Assembly (NCBI GenBank): GCA_003586115.2
Contig: QVOM02000034.1
Coordinates: 137,787,101 to 137,851,100, forward strand
DNA length: 64,000 nucleotides
Origin: Salvator merianae
Lineage: Eukaryota > Chordata > Lepidosauria > Squamata > Teiidae
Reading direction: 5' to 3'
This document shows positions 30,511 through 41,389 of the stretch, piece after piece. The notes beneath the pieces are model-generated. The model was not told the DNA's origin, did no database searches, and saw only the letters and a list, made by a program, of their open reading frames with translations. A program made the position numbers and the translations under genes. Positions within the stretch are counted from its first letter, which is position 1. Every line of letters begins with the position of its first letter.

Positions 30511-31900
30511 GCTATTGATAGACTGGGAAACCATGGCAAAACCCTCATGGTGTTGAGATAGTGTCATGGGAGTCCTCAAAGAGTAAGTAATCTACACATT
30601 CCACATGGCTGCTTAAGGTGCCCCCTGAATAACAATGTGGAGGGATAGGGCAGGCAAAGGATTTTATCCCTTGTGCTGCCCCAATTCCCCAACTATTTAT
30701 CCTTTTGCTAAACTACCTACCAGCACCCTAAGGCTATGTTGTTGAGGGCCACCACGTTTCCTGTTTGTGGATGCACGGGGAGTGGAGGTGACTTAAGGCT
30801 GAAATCATCACCCAGATTGTGTGCAACAACCCAGAACAGCATCTTGACTCTAGAGCTGCCCACAGAGTGTTCTCTTTACTGCTGCAGGGCATTTGGTTCC
30901 CCCATGGCAGCTCCCATGTCACCTGCCCAAAGGCAAGGGATGGTGTAAATGGTGCCATTGTCTACTTACAGCAACTGCAGGCAGAATAGTTTGGAGTATC
31001 AGGGCAGAGTTCAAAATACCTTCACATCACACTACCCTCAGGGTTTTCACGACAACCCTTCTTCAATGGTGGCGATGATACTGCTGCTGCTGGCTCTTTT
31101 TGGGAAGAAGAACCATCACACCTCACAACACAGGGCTGAGAAGGACCAGGGAGAGGATCCTGCTTCTCCTCACTCTCAGGCTACAAGCTTGCACTGGAAC
31201 CTGAGACAGGTGGGGGAGGCTCAGCTGCATTGGCAGTTGAAACCACCACCACTACCTCCCTTGCTAGATGAATCTTTAATTCCTCAGAATGATAGAGGTA
31301 AGGAAGATTCAGGAGCAGCATGCACCTCAGGTTCACCTCTATGGGTAGGAAAGGTAAGCCTGCACACAGCATACTCATGGACTCCCTGGTGGCAGGGGCT
31401 AGAGTAGGATCCTCAGAGGTCTGCCTGCCATGGCTAGCATCACCCCTCCCTTTACTCCTACCTGGCACTCTAGACTTTGCCTCTCCCAGACATATTTTTA
31501 GTTTTAAATGAAGCCGCAAAGTCCCTAAGCTTAATAGAGATGGGGTAGGTGGTAGCCCTGAAACCCCAGGGATTCCTAAACAAGGGGGAAGTGACCTATT
31601 TAAAGTGTGTGTGCCATAAACAGTGCTATGGCACTGCTGTGGATGCATACAAATCTAGGGTGAAGCCAATTACCCTCAAAAGCAGCAGGCTATATTTGGG
31701 GGGAAATCCTAATGTAAAAAAATTCATATGGAGGGGGCGTAGCGTGTGTGCAGGAAATGGGTTTGACAATCTTTCAGCACATTCATTTTTACTTGCAAAA
31801 ATAAGATAAATTTCCAAAAGTCTGGGCCAGTCACCCTGGAAGCCTTATGTTAAACTTTGTTGGAATTAGAAGAGCTCAAGCTCCAGAACTTCTAAGTCCC
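30511..31900. other. Unassigned sequence
   Basis: Several open frames of 60-155 codons overlap between 30730 and 31830, but none resembles a protein I recognise and their codon pattern is not gene-like. It could be an old unclassified repeat. Confidence 0.35.
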
Positions 31901-31949
31901 CCAGGACAACAAATGTTTTGAAATAGAAAGAAATGTCAAGCATTACTAA

Positions 31950-32481
31950 CAATGTTTTAGAGATGGCAGGTGCAGCAGACTCAGTCTCGGTATAACAAGT
32001 GGAGCTTGATGAGGTTGAAGAAGAAATATTAAAGGGTGAGTCTATCCCAGCACACCTTCTAGCACTGAGAAAATTAATTCAATATGACTTAGAGAGGACC
32101 ATGATAGATACTAATGATAGATATGAAGAGTTAGGAAAGGCCTTACAACAAATGAAAAAAACAGCAGTAGTTGATCAAGACCTGGCTAATAAGAACAAGC
32201 TACAGATTAATGAACTTAAAATAGAACTAAAACAAGTTAAACTGCAACTAGCATGGTGAGAATTGCAGTGAGATGGCAAAATATCTTGCTAGGAGGCTGG
32301 AAAGAGGATCCAGTAGTGAAGGAAATAGAATTTATGGATATCCAGTAATATGCAAAGGCATAGACACATATGAAACACCAAATTACCAGTATGGAAACAG
32401 GAACTCAAGACATTTAGCAAGACAAACAAGAAAAACCAAGGAAAAGAATCACATATATGCTATAAAATAGAAAAACACTTA
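31950..32481 (+). mobile_element. L1 relic, ORF1-like coiled coil and C-terminal part
   Basis: 32000-32259 encodes a charged heptad-rich stretch (DRYEELGKALQQMKKTA, NKNKLQINELKIELKQVKLQ) typical of the L1 ORF1 coiled coil. After a stop comes ILLGGWKEDPVVKEIEF, resembling the start of the ORF1 C-terminal domain. Assignment is by pattern and by collinearity with the RT sequence from 33390. The Harbinger-like MITE at 32482 is inserted in it. Confidence 0.6.
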
Positions 32482-33352
32482 GGCTGTGTTCAGACTAGCA
32501 ATTTGTAAAATCCCCTGCATGAAAGAAGCGGATAGTTTCTGGGCACACAGGAAAAAAGCCTTCCACATACACTTACCCATGAGAGGATTCACTGATCCAA
32601 GTCACAGCCTGTAAAGGTAGCTGCTTGCTGATTGGCCACTCCCCGCCTCTCTGCTAAGCAGTTCCCCAAGTCGTTAACTCCTTAATTGCCAGGATTTCCT
32701 CACATCACCAAATCGCTTATTTCCCCATTTACCGTCACCGGATCGCTTATTTCCCCATTTACCAAAGCCTCGGGGAACCAGAGCAGCAGGCAGAGAGGTG
32801 AAGCAGAGGGCAGAGAGGGAAACCTTTCCTTTGGAAAACGGAAAACCCCGACAGTTAAGGACTTGTATGGAAGCTGCTTCTGCAGAGAGGCAGGAAGTGG
32901 ATGCCTCATCTGAATGAGCAGAGGAAGAGATTTGCCGGCATGGGGAGAAAAGAGGAGGGAGAGATTTGCCAGTGCAGAGAAACTTTTCAAACCCCTTGCC
33001 TTCTATAGTTAAAAAAGCACGCTGGACTTTAGTAGCAAGTGGCTTTCTGCCACGCCTCACTACGGATGTCTTTCTTTATCTACAGAAGGCAGGGAGTTTG
33101 AAAAGTTTCCTGTGCCGGCAAGAGCTCACTTGCTTCCTCCCTTCTTGTGCTATTGTCCCAAGGCTTCCTGCAAGGCTCTGATTGGTTGAGGTACTCCCCA
33201 AGGCGACCTGAAACCACAGAAAAGCCGAATATAGAAGAGCCGACCCAGGCAGCCTCCGAGAGGCGCAGAGACGGTTTTACCAAAGGGCTTTATGAACGCT
33301 GCAGCTTCCGTGCAACTGGAAGATGGCCAAAATAGCCCGCCTGATCACACCC
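32482..33352 (+). mobile_element. Harbinger-like MITE, copy 2, with TTA duplication (871 bp)
   Basis: GGCTGTGTTCAGACTAGC at the left and GCCTGATCACACCC at the right form TIRs. TTA flanks both sides (32479-32481 and 33353-33355), the PIF/Harbinger signature. It matches copy 1 (27636-28445) end to end. It differs by a tandem pair of about 33 bp (ATCGCTTATTTCCCCATTTA twice, 32708-32763) and by weaker internal inverted arms. Inserted inside L1. Confidence 0.87.
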
Positions 33353-33805
33353 TTAATATACAGGAAAAAATAAAGACAAAGCAGAGGCTATGAGGGCTTT
33401 TCACAAAGGTAAAAGCTATATAGCTTCAAACACAGAAAAAGAGGATTCAGAGGATTCTATTTCACGAGCATCTTATAAGAAACTCACAAATGAACAAAAT
33501 ACCCTACTGAATTCTCCTGTTACCATACAAAAAGTAATTAATCAGATAAACCAATTGAAACTGTCTAAGGCACCGGGTGCAGACAGATATCCAGTATCCT
33601 TTTATAAGGGATTTATGGAGATCCTGAAAATCCCTCTTCATGTAGACTTATCACTTTAATAAGTCAAGATTTTAAGATATTAGTGGGAATATTAACAAAA
33701 AAGACTGCACCAATTCAGCTCCCAATTAACCCACAAAGTTCAATCAAAATTCATGCATATCAGGATTCATGCTTGACCCCGTTTAAATATCTTCTACATG
33801 TCATA
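33353..33805 (+). mobile_element. L1 relic, start of reverse transcriptase
   Basis: LTNEQNTLLNSPVTIQKVIN then QLKLSKAPGADRYPVSFYK is the conserved KAPGPDG..FYK block at the start of the L1 RT. DFKILVGILTKK follows, a decayed version of the next block, with a frame change. Confidence 0.88.
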
Positions 33806-34111
33806 GTGAAGGCTGTCATAGTGAAGAAGGATCGGCCCTATTCTCGGTTATGCAGGAGGGAAGGACTAGAAACAATGGGATGAAAATTCATAGGAGTAGA
33901 TACAGGCTGGATATTAGGAAGAACTTTCTGACCATAAGGGCAATCAGTCATTGGAACAGGTTGCCACAGGAGGTGGTGGGCTCGCCTTCGCTGGGGGTCT
34001 TCAAGGAGAAGTTGGACGGATATCTGTCTGGGATGCTTTGGTGAATCCTGCATTTAGCAGGGGGTTGGACTCGATGGCCCTGGAGGTCCCTTCCAACTCT
34101 ATGATTCTATG
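33806..34111 (+). mobile_element. CR1 3' end inserted in L1
   Basis: RTRNNGMKIHRSRYRLDIRK then NFLTIRAISHWNRLPQEVV and the 3' UTR ending CTATGATTCTATG. It is about 90% identical by eye to 18434-18759. It separates two L1 RT segments, so it is the younger insert. Confidence 0.95.
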
Positions 34112-35161
34112 TTTTCTATATATAATGCTCATGACACTTGATATTCAGAAAGTCTTTGATTCAGTTTTCCATACTTACTAAAGTTACTAGATGAAATGCA
34201 TTTTGGGCATAAATTACCAACTTAATATGAAACATCTATCAAGAAAAATTTGCTAGGCTTAAGATGAATAATATGTACACAGAATGATTCCCATTATCTA
34301 GAGGAATGAAGCCAGGGTGCCCCTTATCCCCAATATTTTTTAATATACTTTTAGAACCCTTCTTAATTCTTACAAGACAAGATTGGCAGATTCCCCCATA
34401 TAAAATTAGTAAGATAGATCTAAAAATACAAAATCTTGCAGTTGAACAATTTTACTTACCACAGATCCATTAAAAGCTGGCAAGAGACTGAGGGAAATAT
34501 TTAATTACTATGTTGCAGTAATTTAGAGAAATCAGAAACCTTATTCAAGAATATTTAGACAAACACTCAAATACAAAAGCATATGGGACTAAAGATGCAA
34601 TAACAAGTTAAATTCATGGGAGTAATAATTGCCAGGAATATAAATAGCATAGTATATCAAAATTATAATTAAAATTATCAAATGAAAAGAGACATCAATT
34701 ATTGGTCGATGAAGCCTTTTTCTCTACTGGGCACAGTAGCAGTTACTAAAATAAAAATAATTCCCAGAATATTGTGATTTTTCCAAATAGTATCCATTCA
34801 GCCCATGAATATAAGAATTAAAAGAATTAAATAAATAGCAAAGGAGTTCATATTCAGGAGCAAACGGTCCAGATTTTCTAGAAACATAGTTTATAGAAGC
34901 ACTACAAAGGGAGGTTGCGGGATATATGAAATAACCCTGTATTCCCATGCCTTTAGAATAACGTATTTGATGCATGTGTTAAGAGATCCAGTCCCAACAT
35001 GGCATAACATAGAGACTGCTGAGTTACCTATATTAGAAACGATTCCATACATTAATATACAAAGTAAGAAAGAAATTAAAATGGTCAGTTCAAGAAAAGC
35101 CAATCAATATCATTCTTGGATAGAGTGGAAAAAGTAATTGTTATCTTGGTAGAATGTAGTC
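34112..35161 (+). mobile_element. L1 relic, central reverse transcriptase
   Basis: Decayed L1 RT: LDIQKVFDSVFHTY (motif A region, about 34138), then GMKPGCPLSPIFFNILLEP-like sequence at 34305-34360 (the QGCPLSPLLF block), and TDPLKAGKRLREI at about 34462. Many stops. Confidence 0.85.
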
Positions 35162-35290
35162 TTTCATGGCCAGTTTCATTCTGATTTGTAGCAGTTTGGG
35201 GGGCTGTTGTGACGTGTTCCATAGTTCTTCTGAGAACCTAAGGTTTCAGATATAGCTACAATATCCATCTTCAGAGGATATGAACATTGC
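35162..35290 (-). mobile_element. Penelope-like 3' tail (tentative)
   Basis: On the minus strand, CCTCTGAAGATGGATATTG, then GAAACCTTAGGTTCTCAGAAG, GGAACACGTCACAACAGCCC and GGCCATGAAAGACTACA follow in the order of a common squamate repeat tail that I associate with Penelope-like elements. It interrupts the L1. Family assignment is from memory of the tail pattern only. Confidence 0.5.
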
Positions 35291-35389
35291 ACAACAGCCC
35301 CAAGACAGCTGCAAATGAAATTGTTACCTTCTATATTAACTTTGGTTAATCTACAAGCCCACCCAAACATGTCACACATATTCAAATAA

Positions 35390-35660
35390 GAATAGTTGGA
35401 TACATTTAAACAAAAAGGTCTGAAGTTAATTCAGGATTATTTTGACCCTAATGCTCAGATAAAGAAAGATCTAATAAAACAAGAACTGGCACCACTAGAA
35501 GAACTGTCTTTGAATAGAATCAGTTCTGCATATCTCTGCTCCATACCATTGAAGATCATTGCACGAACATCACTGACAGGGATGTTTATTCAAACACAGG
35601 AAATGGCCCTGAAAGTGAGGCCTTTTCCATGTTTAAGTAACCAGGGTTGGCCACACTGCT
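35390..35660 (+). mobile_element. L1 relic resumes
   Basis: KGLKLIQDYFDPNAQIKKDL and the following leucine-rich segment are compatible with the L1 ORF2 region after the RT. Open over about 85 codons. Confidence 0.6.
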
Positions 35661-36300
35661 TCTAGCAAAGTAGACCAGGTAGGTCGACATAAGTGCTGGC
35701 AGGACTAGTGACACTGTTGCCTCCAGAAGAATAGAAGTAAGCACTGTTATTGTGCTTACTCCTGCTCTGCTGTTATCTCACTCTAACGAGCCCTCACACC
35801 AGGATGCTGGCTGGCAGAGGATGAGGTTGCACTGGGCCAGTAAACTCACTTCACCCATAGCACATGCATCTGCACACCCTGCACACTCATGCCACACTCA
35901 CAACCCCAGAATGCATTCTGTGGACACCTAGATACCTCCTGTTTTATCATACTCTTGCTAAATCCTGTCTCTGAGTTTCAATTAAACCATTACAGGAGGA
36001 GATGCAGCATCAGGAGTTCTAAGGACAATTCATTGTGGAAGCTGGAGTCTAGGGAAGTTACCAAATAGAACAAGGCAGGGTTTTGCTATGGTAATAAGAA
36101 GGGGCAATATCTGGGTGTTGAGTCAGTGGTGTCAGACACCTTTCTATAAATTAGGGGTAGAGCCCATTAAGGCTTATGACCCTACTGTGAATATTCTAGC
36201 ATAGTGAATACATTTGGAAATAGCCATGGGGTTTGAGTGGTTTCTGGGTCTAAATAGCATAAGACCCCCCTATGACATACTGTTCGTGGAGATACTTGGC
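35661..36300. other. Unassigned sequence with a hairpin
   Basis: AGTAAGCAC/GTGCTTACT (about 35735-35760) forms a perfect 9-bp hairpin. Otherwise nothing is recognised. Confidence 0.4.
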
Positions 36301-36307
36301 TGACTTT

Positions 36308-36420
36308 GGGCCTGTTCACACTTTACAGCCTAGAATGGTATAACACTACCATTCTAGACTGGAAAAGATGCAGCGGTACGGTGGTTAAGTGCACTTCAAG
36401 GGCTAGCTCCATACTGGGCC
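36308..36420. mobile_element. Stem-loop-string MITE fragment
   Basis: It starts GGGCCTGTTCACACTTTA, then a perfect 11-bp hairpin CTAGAATGGTA/TACCATTCTAG (36330-36357). The right end is missing or unrecognised. Confidence 0.6.
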
Positions 36421-36484
36421 ACCATTTTATAGTTTCATTATTTAATTATTAGCCTTTTTGAAATTTATATTAAAAACAATGTAT

Positions 36485-36740
36485 AGACACCCATAAGAAC
36501 ATAAGAGAAGCCCTCCTGGATCAGGCCACAACCCATCTAGTCCAACTTTCTGTTTCACACAGTGGCCCACCAGTTGCTTCTGAGCATTCTCAAACAGAGT
36601 AAAAGGCAAAACCTTCACCTGCTCTTGTCTCCCCACAAATGGCCTTTAGAGGTATCCTGTCTGTCTCTCCACCTGGAGGCAGTACCTAGGCATCCATTCT
36701 AGTAGCCAAGCCAAGCCCACATTCATGAATGGCCCATTTA
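36485..36740 (+). repeat. Dispersed amniote repeat headed ACATAAGA
   Basis: AAGAACATAAGAGAAGCCCT then CCTGGATCAGGCC, CATCTAGTCCAACTTTCTG and CACAGTGGCCCACCAG. This word order is familiar from a very common reptile interspersed repeat. I do not assign a class with certainty. Confidence 0.75.
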
Positions 36741-37157
36741 CTAGCATCTCAGGAATGTGGAAATTGCAAATGCAGCAGTTGGCTAACCCCTCCACCATAA
36801 AAAAAATCTTGTGGTTATGAAAAACTTGTTAATATGTGAAAATGTGAATCTTGTAAATTTCAGGAATTGTGAATGGGGAGATCTGAGGTTATGCATTTTC
36901 AAAATATGTAGTCTTAGCATTACATGGAAGCTTTTCAGATTCAAACTGGAAAAATTGTTTGAGGCGAATTAAAGATAATGTTTGCAGAGAACCTCTACAA
37001 GAAGACCCAAGTCTCATTCTGAATTTCTGGCTTACCTCCACTCTTAACACCTAAGATGCTTTGGTGCATTAAATCACCATTTCCAAGCTGGGTGATAAAG
37101 CCTAATTAGTTTTACTTATTTATCCCTTTGTCTATTTATCAAAAACATTTCAAAACA

Positions 37158-37570
37158 TATTGGCCCCAGCCAGATGGGGAGAAACATAATGTCATTATGG
37201 CACTGCTTTGGTAGGATTGCCACACGTATCTGTGGTAACCCCACTATAGCTAAGCTACATCCCCCTAAAACGCGTGATATTCTATTTCAGGAAAACCTTT
37301 GACTCTGATGGCAGATTTTCCCAAAACAGTGCTATTACCCTTGTAGACAAAGCTGCCATAATTGTTCTGGCCACCATCCATGCGCAGTGGCCAAAAAAGA
37401 AGGCTCCACATACGTGGTGGTCATGATCATGCACTCCTGGGTATTTCACATTGATGAAATACCCGGAAGTGCACGTACCAAAAAATGCACAGACAGGGCA
37501 GTCCCTCATGCTATCTAGTTAACAGGTGGCCATTCAGGAGGGACTTTTCTCTGTAAAATCACCTGTTGGG
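37158..37570. mobile_element. Stem-loop-rich probable MITE
   Basis: TTGGCCCCAGCCAGATGGGG is followed by hairpins: TGGCCAC/GTGGCCA (37367-37392) and GGGTATTTCA/TGAAATACCC (37439-37464, weaker pairing out to 37431-37472). The borders are uncertain. Confidence 0.5.
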
Positions 37571-37789
37571 CTGGTGTCTGAAGCTAGTCATGGTCTTTTC
37601 ACATGTTTGTGTTTCATGCCAGATTACTTGCCCAACAGAGTGTAGCCAAATGGCAACTCACACATGTCTAAACCAGTGGTCTTTGCTTCAAAAAGGTGTC
37701 CTAGGAAACATGTGCTGATCTGAACATAAAGCAGAGAGATGGCCGCTCCTGTCAACAGCATCTTTGCAAGGTCAGTATAGATTCCCTTT

Positions 37790-37792
37790 CTG

Positions 37793-37855
<63 letters not shown>

Positions 37856-37856
37856 T
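37790..37856. repeat. (TATC)n microsatellite
   Basis: About 16 uninterrupted TATC units. Confidence 0.98.
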
Positions 37857-38039
37857 TACAGTTGCAATATCTTCTTGCAATATCTGAGCTTAGGATAGTT
37901 AAGATACTTTTAAAAGCCTGCAAGTATCTGTGGTTCTTTCTTTAATGCCTCCCCACTAAAAAGATCTTTGAAAAAATCTTAATTCTTCCCCTTCAAGCAG
38001 CTCATCCCCCTGCCTTTCTCTTATTCCACATAGTGCCTA

Positions 38040-38300
38040 GTACTGAAGAACCCATTGACTCATTATTCAGATTATTATTTTAACAAGATGTCTTGTTCTC
38101 TCAGAGGCAGCAAAGGCACAGAAAGGCCCATCAATTTTCATGGAAAGCCATTAAAGTTCTTTCTCATTAGACATAATTAAAAGGTGCAGCATGTACTCCC
38201 AATAGATCACATTGCAAGGTAGGGTCGCTGAAAAGATATATCCTACTTGGCACTTAGATGATTTGCCAAATCACTGAGAAAGGTGGAGGGTCAGGAGTCT
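38040..38300. other. Candidate conserved non-coding element
   Basis: Repeat-free and AT-rich, with CAGATTATTATTTTAAC, CATCAATTTTCATGG, AGACATAATTAAAAGG and CAAATCACTGAG. The texture is regulatory-like and conservation is untested. Confidence 0.28.
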
Positions 38301-40720
38301 TTTGAGCTGTTCAAGCTAAAGGTAAAAGCTCCACATAAGAAATACTTTTTCAGGATCCCAGAACTCACGTGATCAAAAATTTAACTCTAATCAGCTTATA
38401 ATAAATATTTGCCTGTTTTTTGTTTTTTTTTAAAAAGAAGGCATGAACAAATAGATTCAATTTTTTAAAATGACCTTAAAATCTAGAGATAGAAACCTCA
38501 GGTACCTTCCCATAATAATATACACAAAATTATCAGAATATGGTCACCATTGCACCAAGAGTGCAATGACAACCAGAAGTCCACATATCATTGGCACCCA
38601 GCCTGCTCCCAGGGGTGGAATCTGCTCCTGGGAGTGCTCTATTTGCAGAGCAGGAAAACCACTTTGCAAATTTGGTGTGGGCCAGGTTCACTACTGCCAC
38701 AGCCATGTAGAAGATAGAAGTACCAGGACTGTCCTACCTTTGTAGCCAAAGCTTGGCACCTATATGCAAAGGACCAAAACTGCCCCACTTCTGGAACCAT
38801 TTCCAGTGGTTTACATAATGGCCATGAATGGAAACAGTGGGCTTTTCATCATTAGGTGGTTGACCAGATCATGATCCTGTCTAGATTTCTGCTTTCAGCA
38901 TGCTAATGTGGGATAGCAGAGGCCCCACCATCCCTAGTCATGCTTTGTCCACACTGAATGAAAAATGCACCAGGCTAGGACACCCAAAATGGCACCCTAA
39001 CTCAGTATTCTGTAGACCTCAACATAACAGACAACAGAGTCACGTGGAGGACAAGTCTTGTCATAGTGTTACCCACTGTGCAGCCATCTTTGCTTTTCTC
39101 AGATCTCAGCCATGCCTGCTAGCTTTTCTCACTTATCCAATGTTTCCATTTGATGGTTGTTAGCTGGAATGTTGAAGGCCTGGGAGCCTGGATCTTTAGT
39201 CCACCAGGTACCAGGTGTGGGAAAGGAGAATGGTTTGGTACTGTTATATGCCTACTGCTTGCAACTATCCTTTGCATTCTGGTATTACCAATAAAGAAAG
39301 AGCGTGAACTTTCCTGCTAAGCCTGTGTCTTGACTCTTTGAGGCCTGGAAGCAAATGGCCTAAGGTGATGAATTCTGACATGCCTCCATGGTCCAGTATA
39401 CCACAGGGAACCCTTTCTGGTGGCACAACAGGATGTGCTGCTGAAATGGGTCCCTCAGGAGTTGAAGGCCATAAACCTTCAGAGCTTGAGAGCTCTTCTC
39501 CAGCTTCCAAGCTGATGCAATCTTTGGAGCTGGCAGCAGAGGCTGGTGTCACACACAGCACCAACAATCCATCCCAGCTTGAGACAGTTATGTATCCTGG
39601 GACAGGGTGGCCCACCCTGTCCTGGGATATGAAGATAAAGTATGGAAATGGTCTTTGACACCTAGGAACTTTTGTTCCCTGATTTGAAAGCTAGCGTGAG
39701 GCAAAGTGCTGTGGTCCATTTGATGCCCATGCAGACTCTGCCATTGTTTCAGTGATGGCGGAGAAATTGGTATAAATTGCATTGCCTTGTGTATGTGCTG
39801 AAAACATGAGTTCTATTTAAATTTGATTTTTTAGAAAATAAACTCAGTGTTCAGACAGTTCAAATGACAAACTCTGAATGAAAACACTGTTCACAGACAG
39901 TTCTATATTTCTAGTCCATCTGAATACATTAATTTTAAATGGAGTTTCATTGCTTCAAATACAGCTGCATGCACTGATACAGGGAACAAATTCACAAAAC
40001 TGTGTTCATGCAGAGTTTTTACATTCAAATCCAAGAACTAGAAGACTGCCTGTTTTTTCTGTTGTTGGTTTTTTTTTAAAATAAGGAGTAACAAGAGAAA
40101 TCAGATTTGGGGCACTGGCCCATCCTTGGTCTGCATTGACCGAGGATTAGATGTAACCCCAACATAGGGAAGGGAGGTCTCTGGATATTTTGCCTCAATT
40201 ACCATTATGCATACTGTACAATGATTTCAGCAGAAATTACAGAAGGAAAGGAATGAGTTGAAGATTCTGTTTTTCCACCTGACAGGGACAGCAACAGTTT
40301 TTACATGGGATACCTCAGAAACTACCCTGGTTCTACAAACAACTTCCTACATTTGGTTATTGTTAAATTTTCTGGGTTCTTGATACATCCCTTGGAGAAA
40401 CTGGGTGATAAATCAAAATGAAAGAGATTGGTCTAAACAGCCATCTTGCATCAATTGATGATTGGAGACACTTGGCCAACAGCCAATCCTTAAGGCCTGA
40501 ATCAAATGAGGCATTCTCAGATATTTCTGGGTTTTCTTTTCCTGCCATAATAGTGGAAAAGAACAACAAAACTAGGCAGTGTATGAAGTTAGTCGTTGTC
40601 TTCTAATACCAGCTTGCTCATTTCTGGACACCTATTCTGTCTCCATCCTGTGTTTTTTTTTGTTTTTTTTTAAGATGCTGGCATATCATTTACCAACGAC
40701 CCCAAAAGGGACAAATAGGG
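38301..40720. other. Mostly unassigned sequence
   Basis: No gene is recognised. CTCCCAGG/CCTGGGAG near 38608-38637 and a near-perfect 37-bp hairpin at 39594-39630 suggest further small foldback elements. Confidence 0.35.
39594..39630. repeat. Near-perfect hairpin
   Basis: TATCCTGGGACAGGGTGG pairs with CCACCCTGTCCTGGGATA around a single C, with two wobble or mismatch positions. Confidence 0.9.
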
Positions 40721-40724
40721 CTGT

Positions 40725-40960
40725 AATCTCCAGGCTTACCTGAATTATTTCTTTTGTAAATCAGGGTAATTATCTCCTCAGAGAATTATGAAGCTGGTGC
40801 ATCTTTAGAATTATTAATTAGGACAACAGAGCTGACAATAGCAGAGCCCAAGAGCCTTAATTCTGACTTTTAAAAATCAAGGGGCAGTTTGATGGCGGCT
40901 GATTAAAAAAAGGAATCAGTCACCCTCTGGAGCACTCTTGCCAAGTCAGGCTACTCTAGG
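40725..40960. other. Candidate conserved non-coding element
   Basis: CTGAATTATTTCTTTTG, GGGTAATTATCTCC, AGAATTATTAATTAGG and GCGGCTGATTAAAAAAAGG cluster without repeats or frames. Conservation is untested. Confidence 0.3.
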
Positions 40961-41093
40961 GAGTCTATTGGAATGTCAACTCTTTTTATTTTCAGAGTAT
41001 CATAAAAAAACCCTGGAAACATATACTGGAGTGGCCAAGCTCAGGTGGCCCTGAGAAGTATCCTAGGGTTTTGAATCACTTTTCAGAGACATA

Positions 41094-41389
41094 GGACTTG
41101 TTTGCACTTTAGTGCTGGTGAGCATGGAGATGCTCACTAGCACAGTGCGTCCACATTTGGTAGAGGTCCAAGTGGTCAGGAACACGTGCAGATTGCTACT
41201 AGCCATGGACAACCAAATTGTTGTCCACAGCTGTACTGGGAGCAGTTGGACTGCTCCCAGTATGCAGCGTTTGCACCCACTTCTGGGTGCAAATGGTGCA
41301 GGCTGTGGCACAATATGGCAGTGGCTGCAGGTGCACAATCGCGTACTGCAGATTCAACCATTCCAAGGTTTACAGTGCAAAAAAGGCCC
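41094..41389. mobile_element. Stem-loop-string MITE with matched termini (296 bp)
   Basis: Left GGACTTGTTTGCACTTTA and inverted right GGGCCTTTTTTGCACTGTA are TIR-like. Four hairpins run in series: GTGCTGGTGAGCAT/ATGCTCACTAGCAC (41112-41143), TGGACAAC/GTTGTCCA (41206-41227), ACTGGGAGCAG/CTGCTCCCAGT (41235-41261) and GCACCCA/TGGGTGC (41273-41290). No coding capacity. Confidence 0.72.

Noticed and set aside
29739..30561. Several 65-115 codon ORFs in the hAT foldback
   Set aside because: They are generated by repeated palindromic modules, and the same peptide-like strings appear on both strands.
30730..31650. Overlapping ORFs up to 155 codons as a possible host exon or transposase
   Set aside because: No recognisable domain and no consistent frame. 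I could not match it to hAT or any other transposase.
39150..39345. Possible solo LTR (AATAAAG followed by GTGTCTTGACTC)
   Set aside because: No second copy, no TG..CA borders with duplication, and no primer-binding site that I can confirm.
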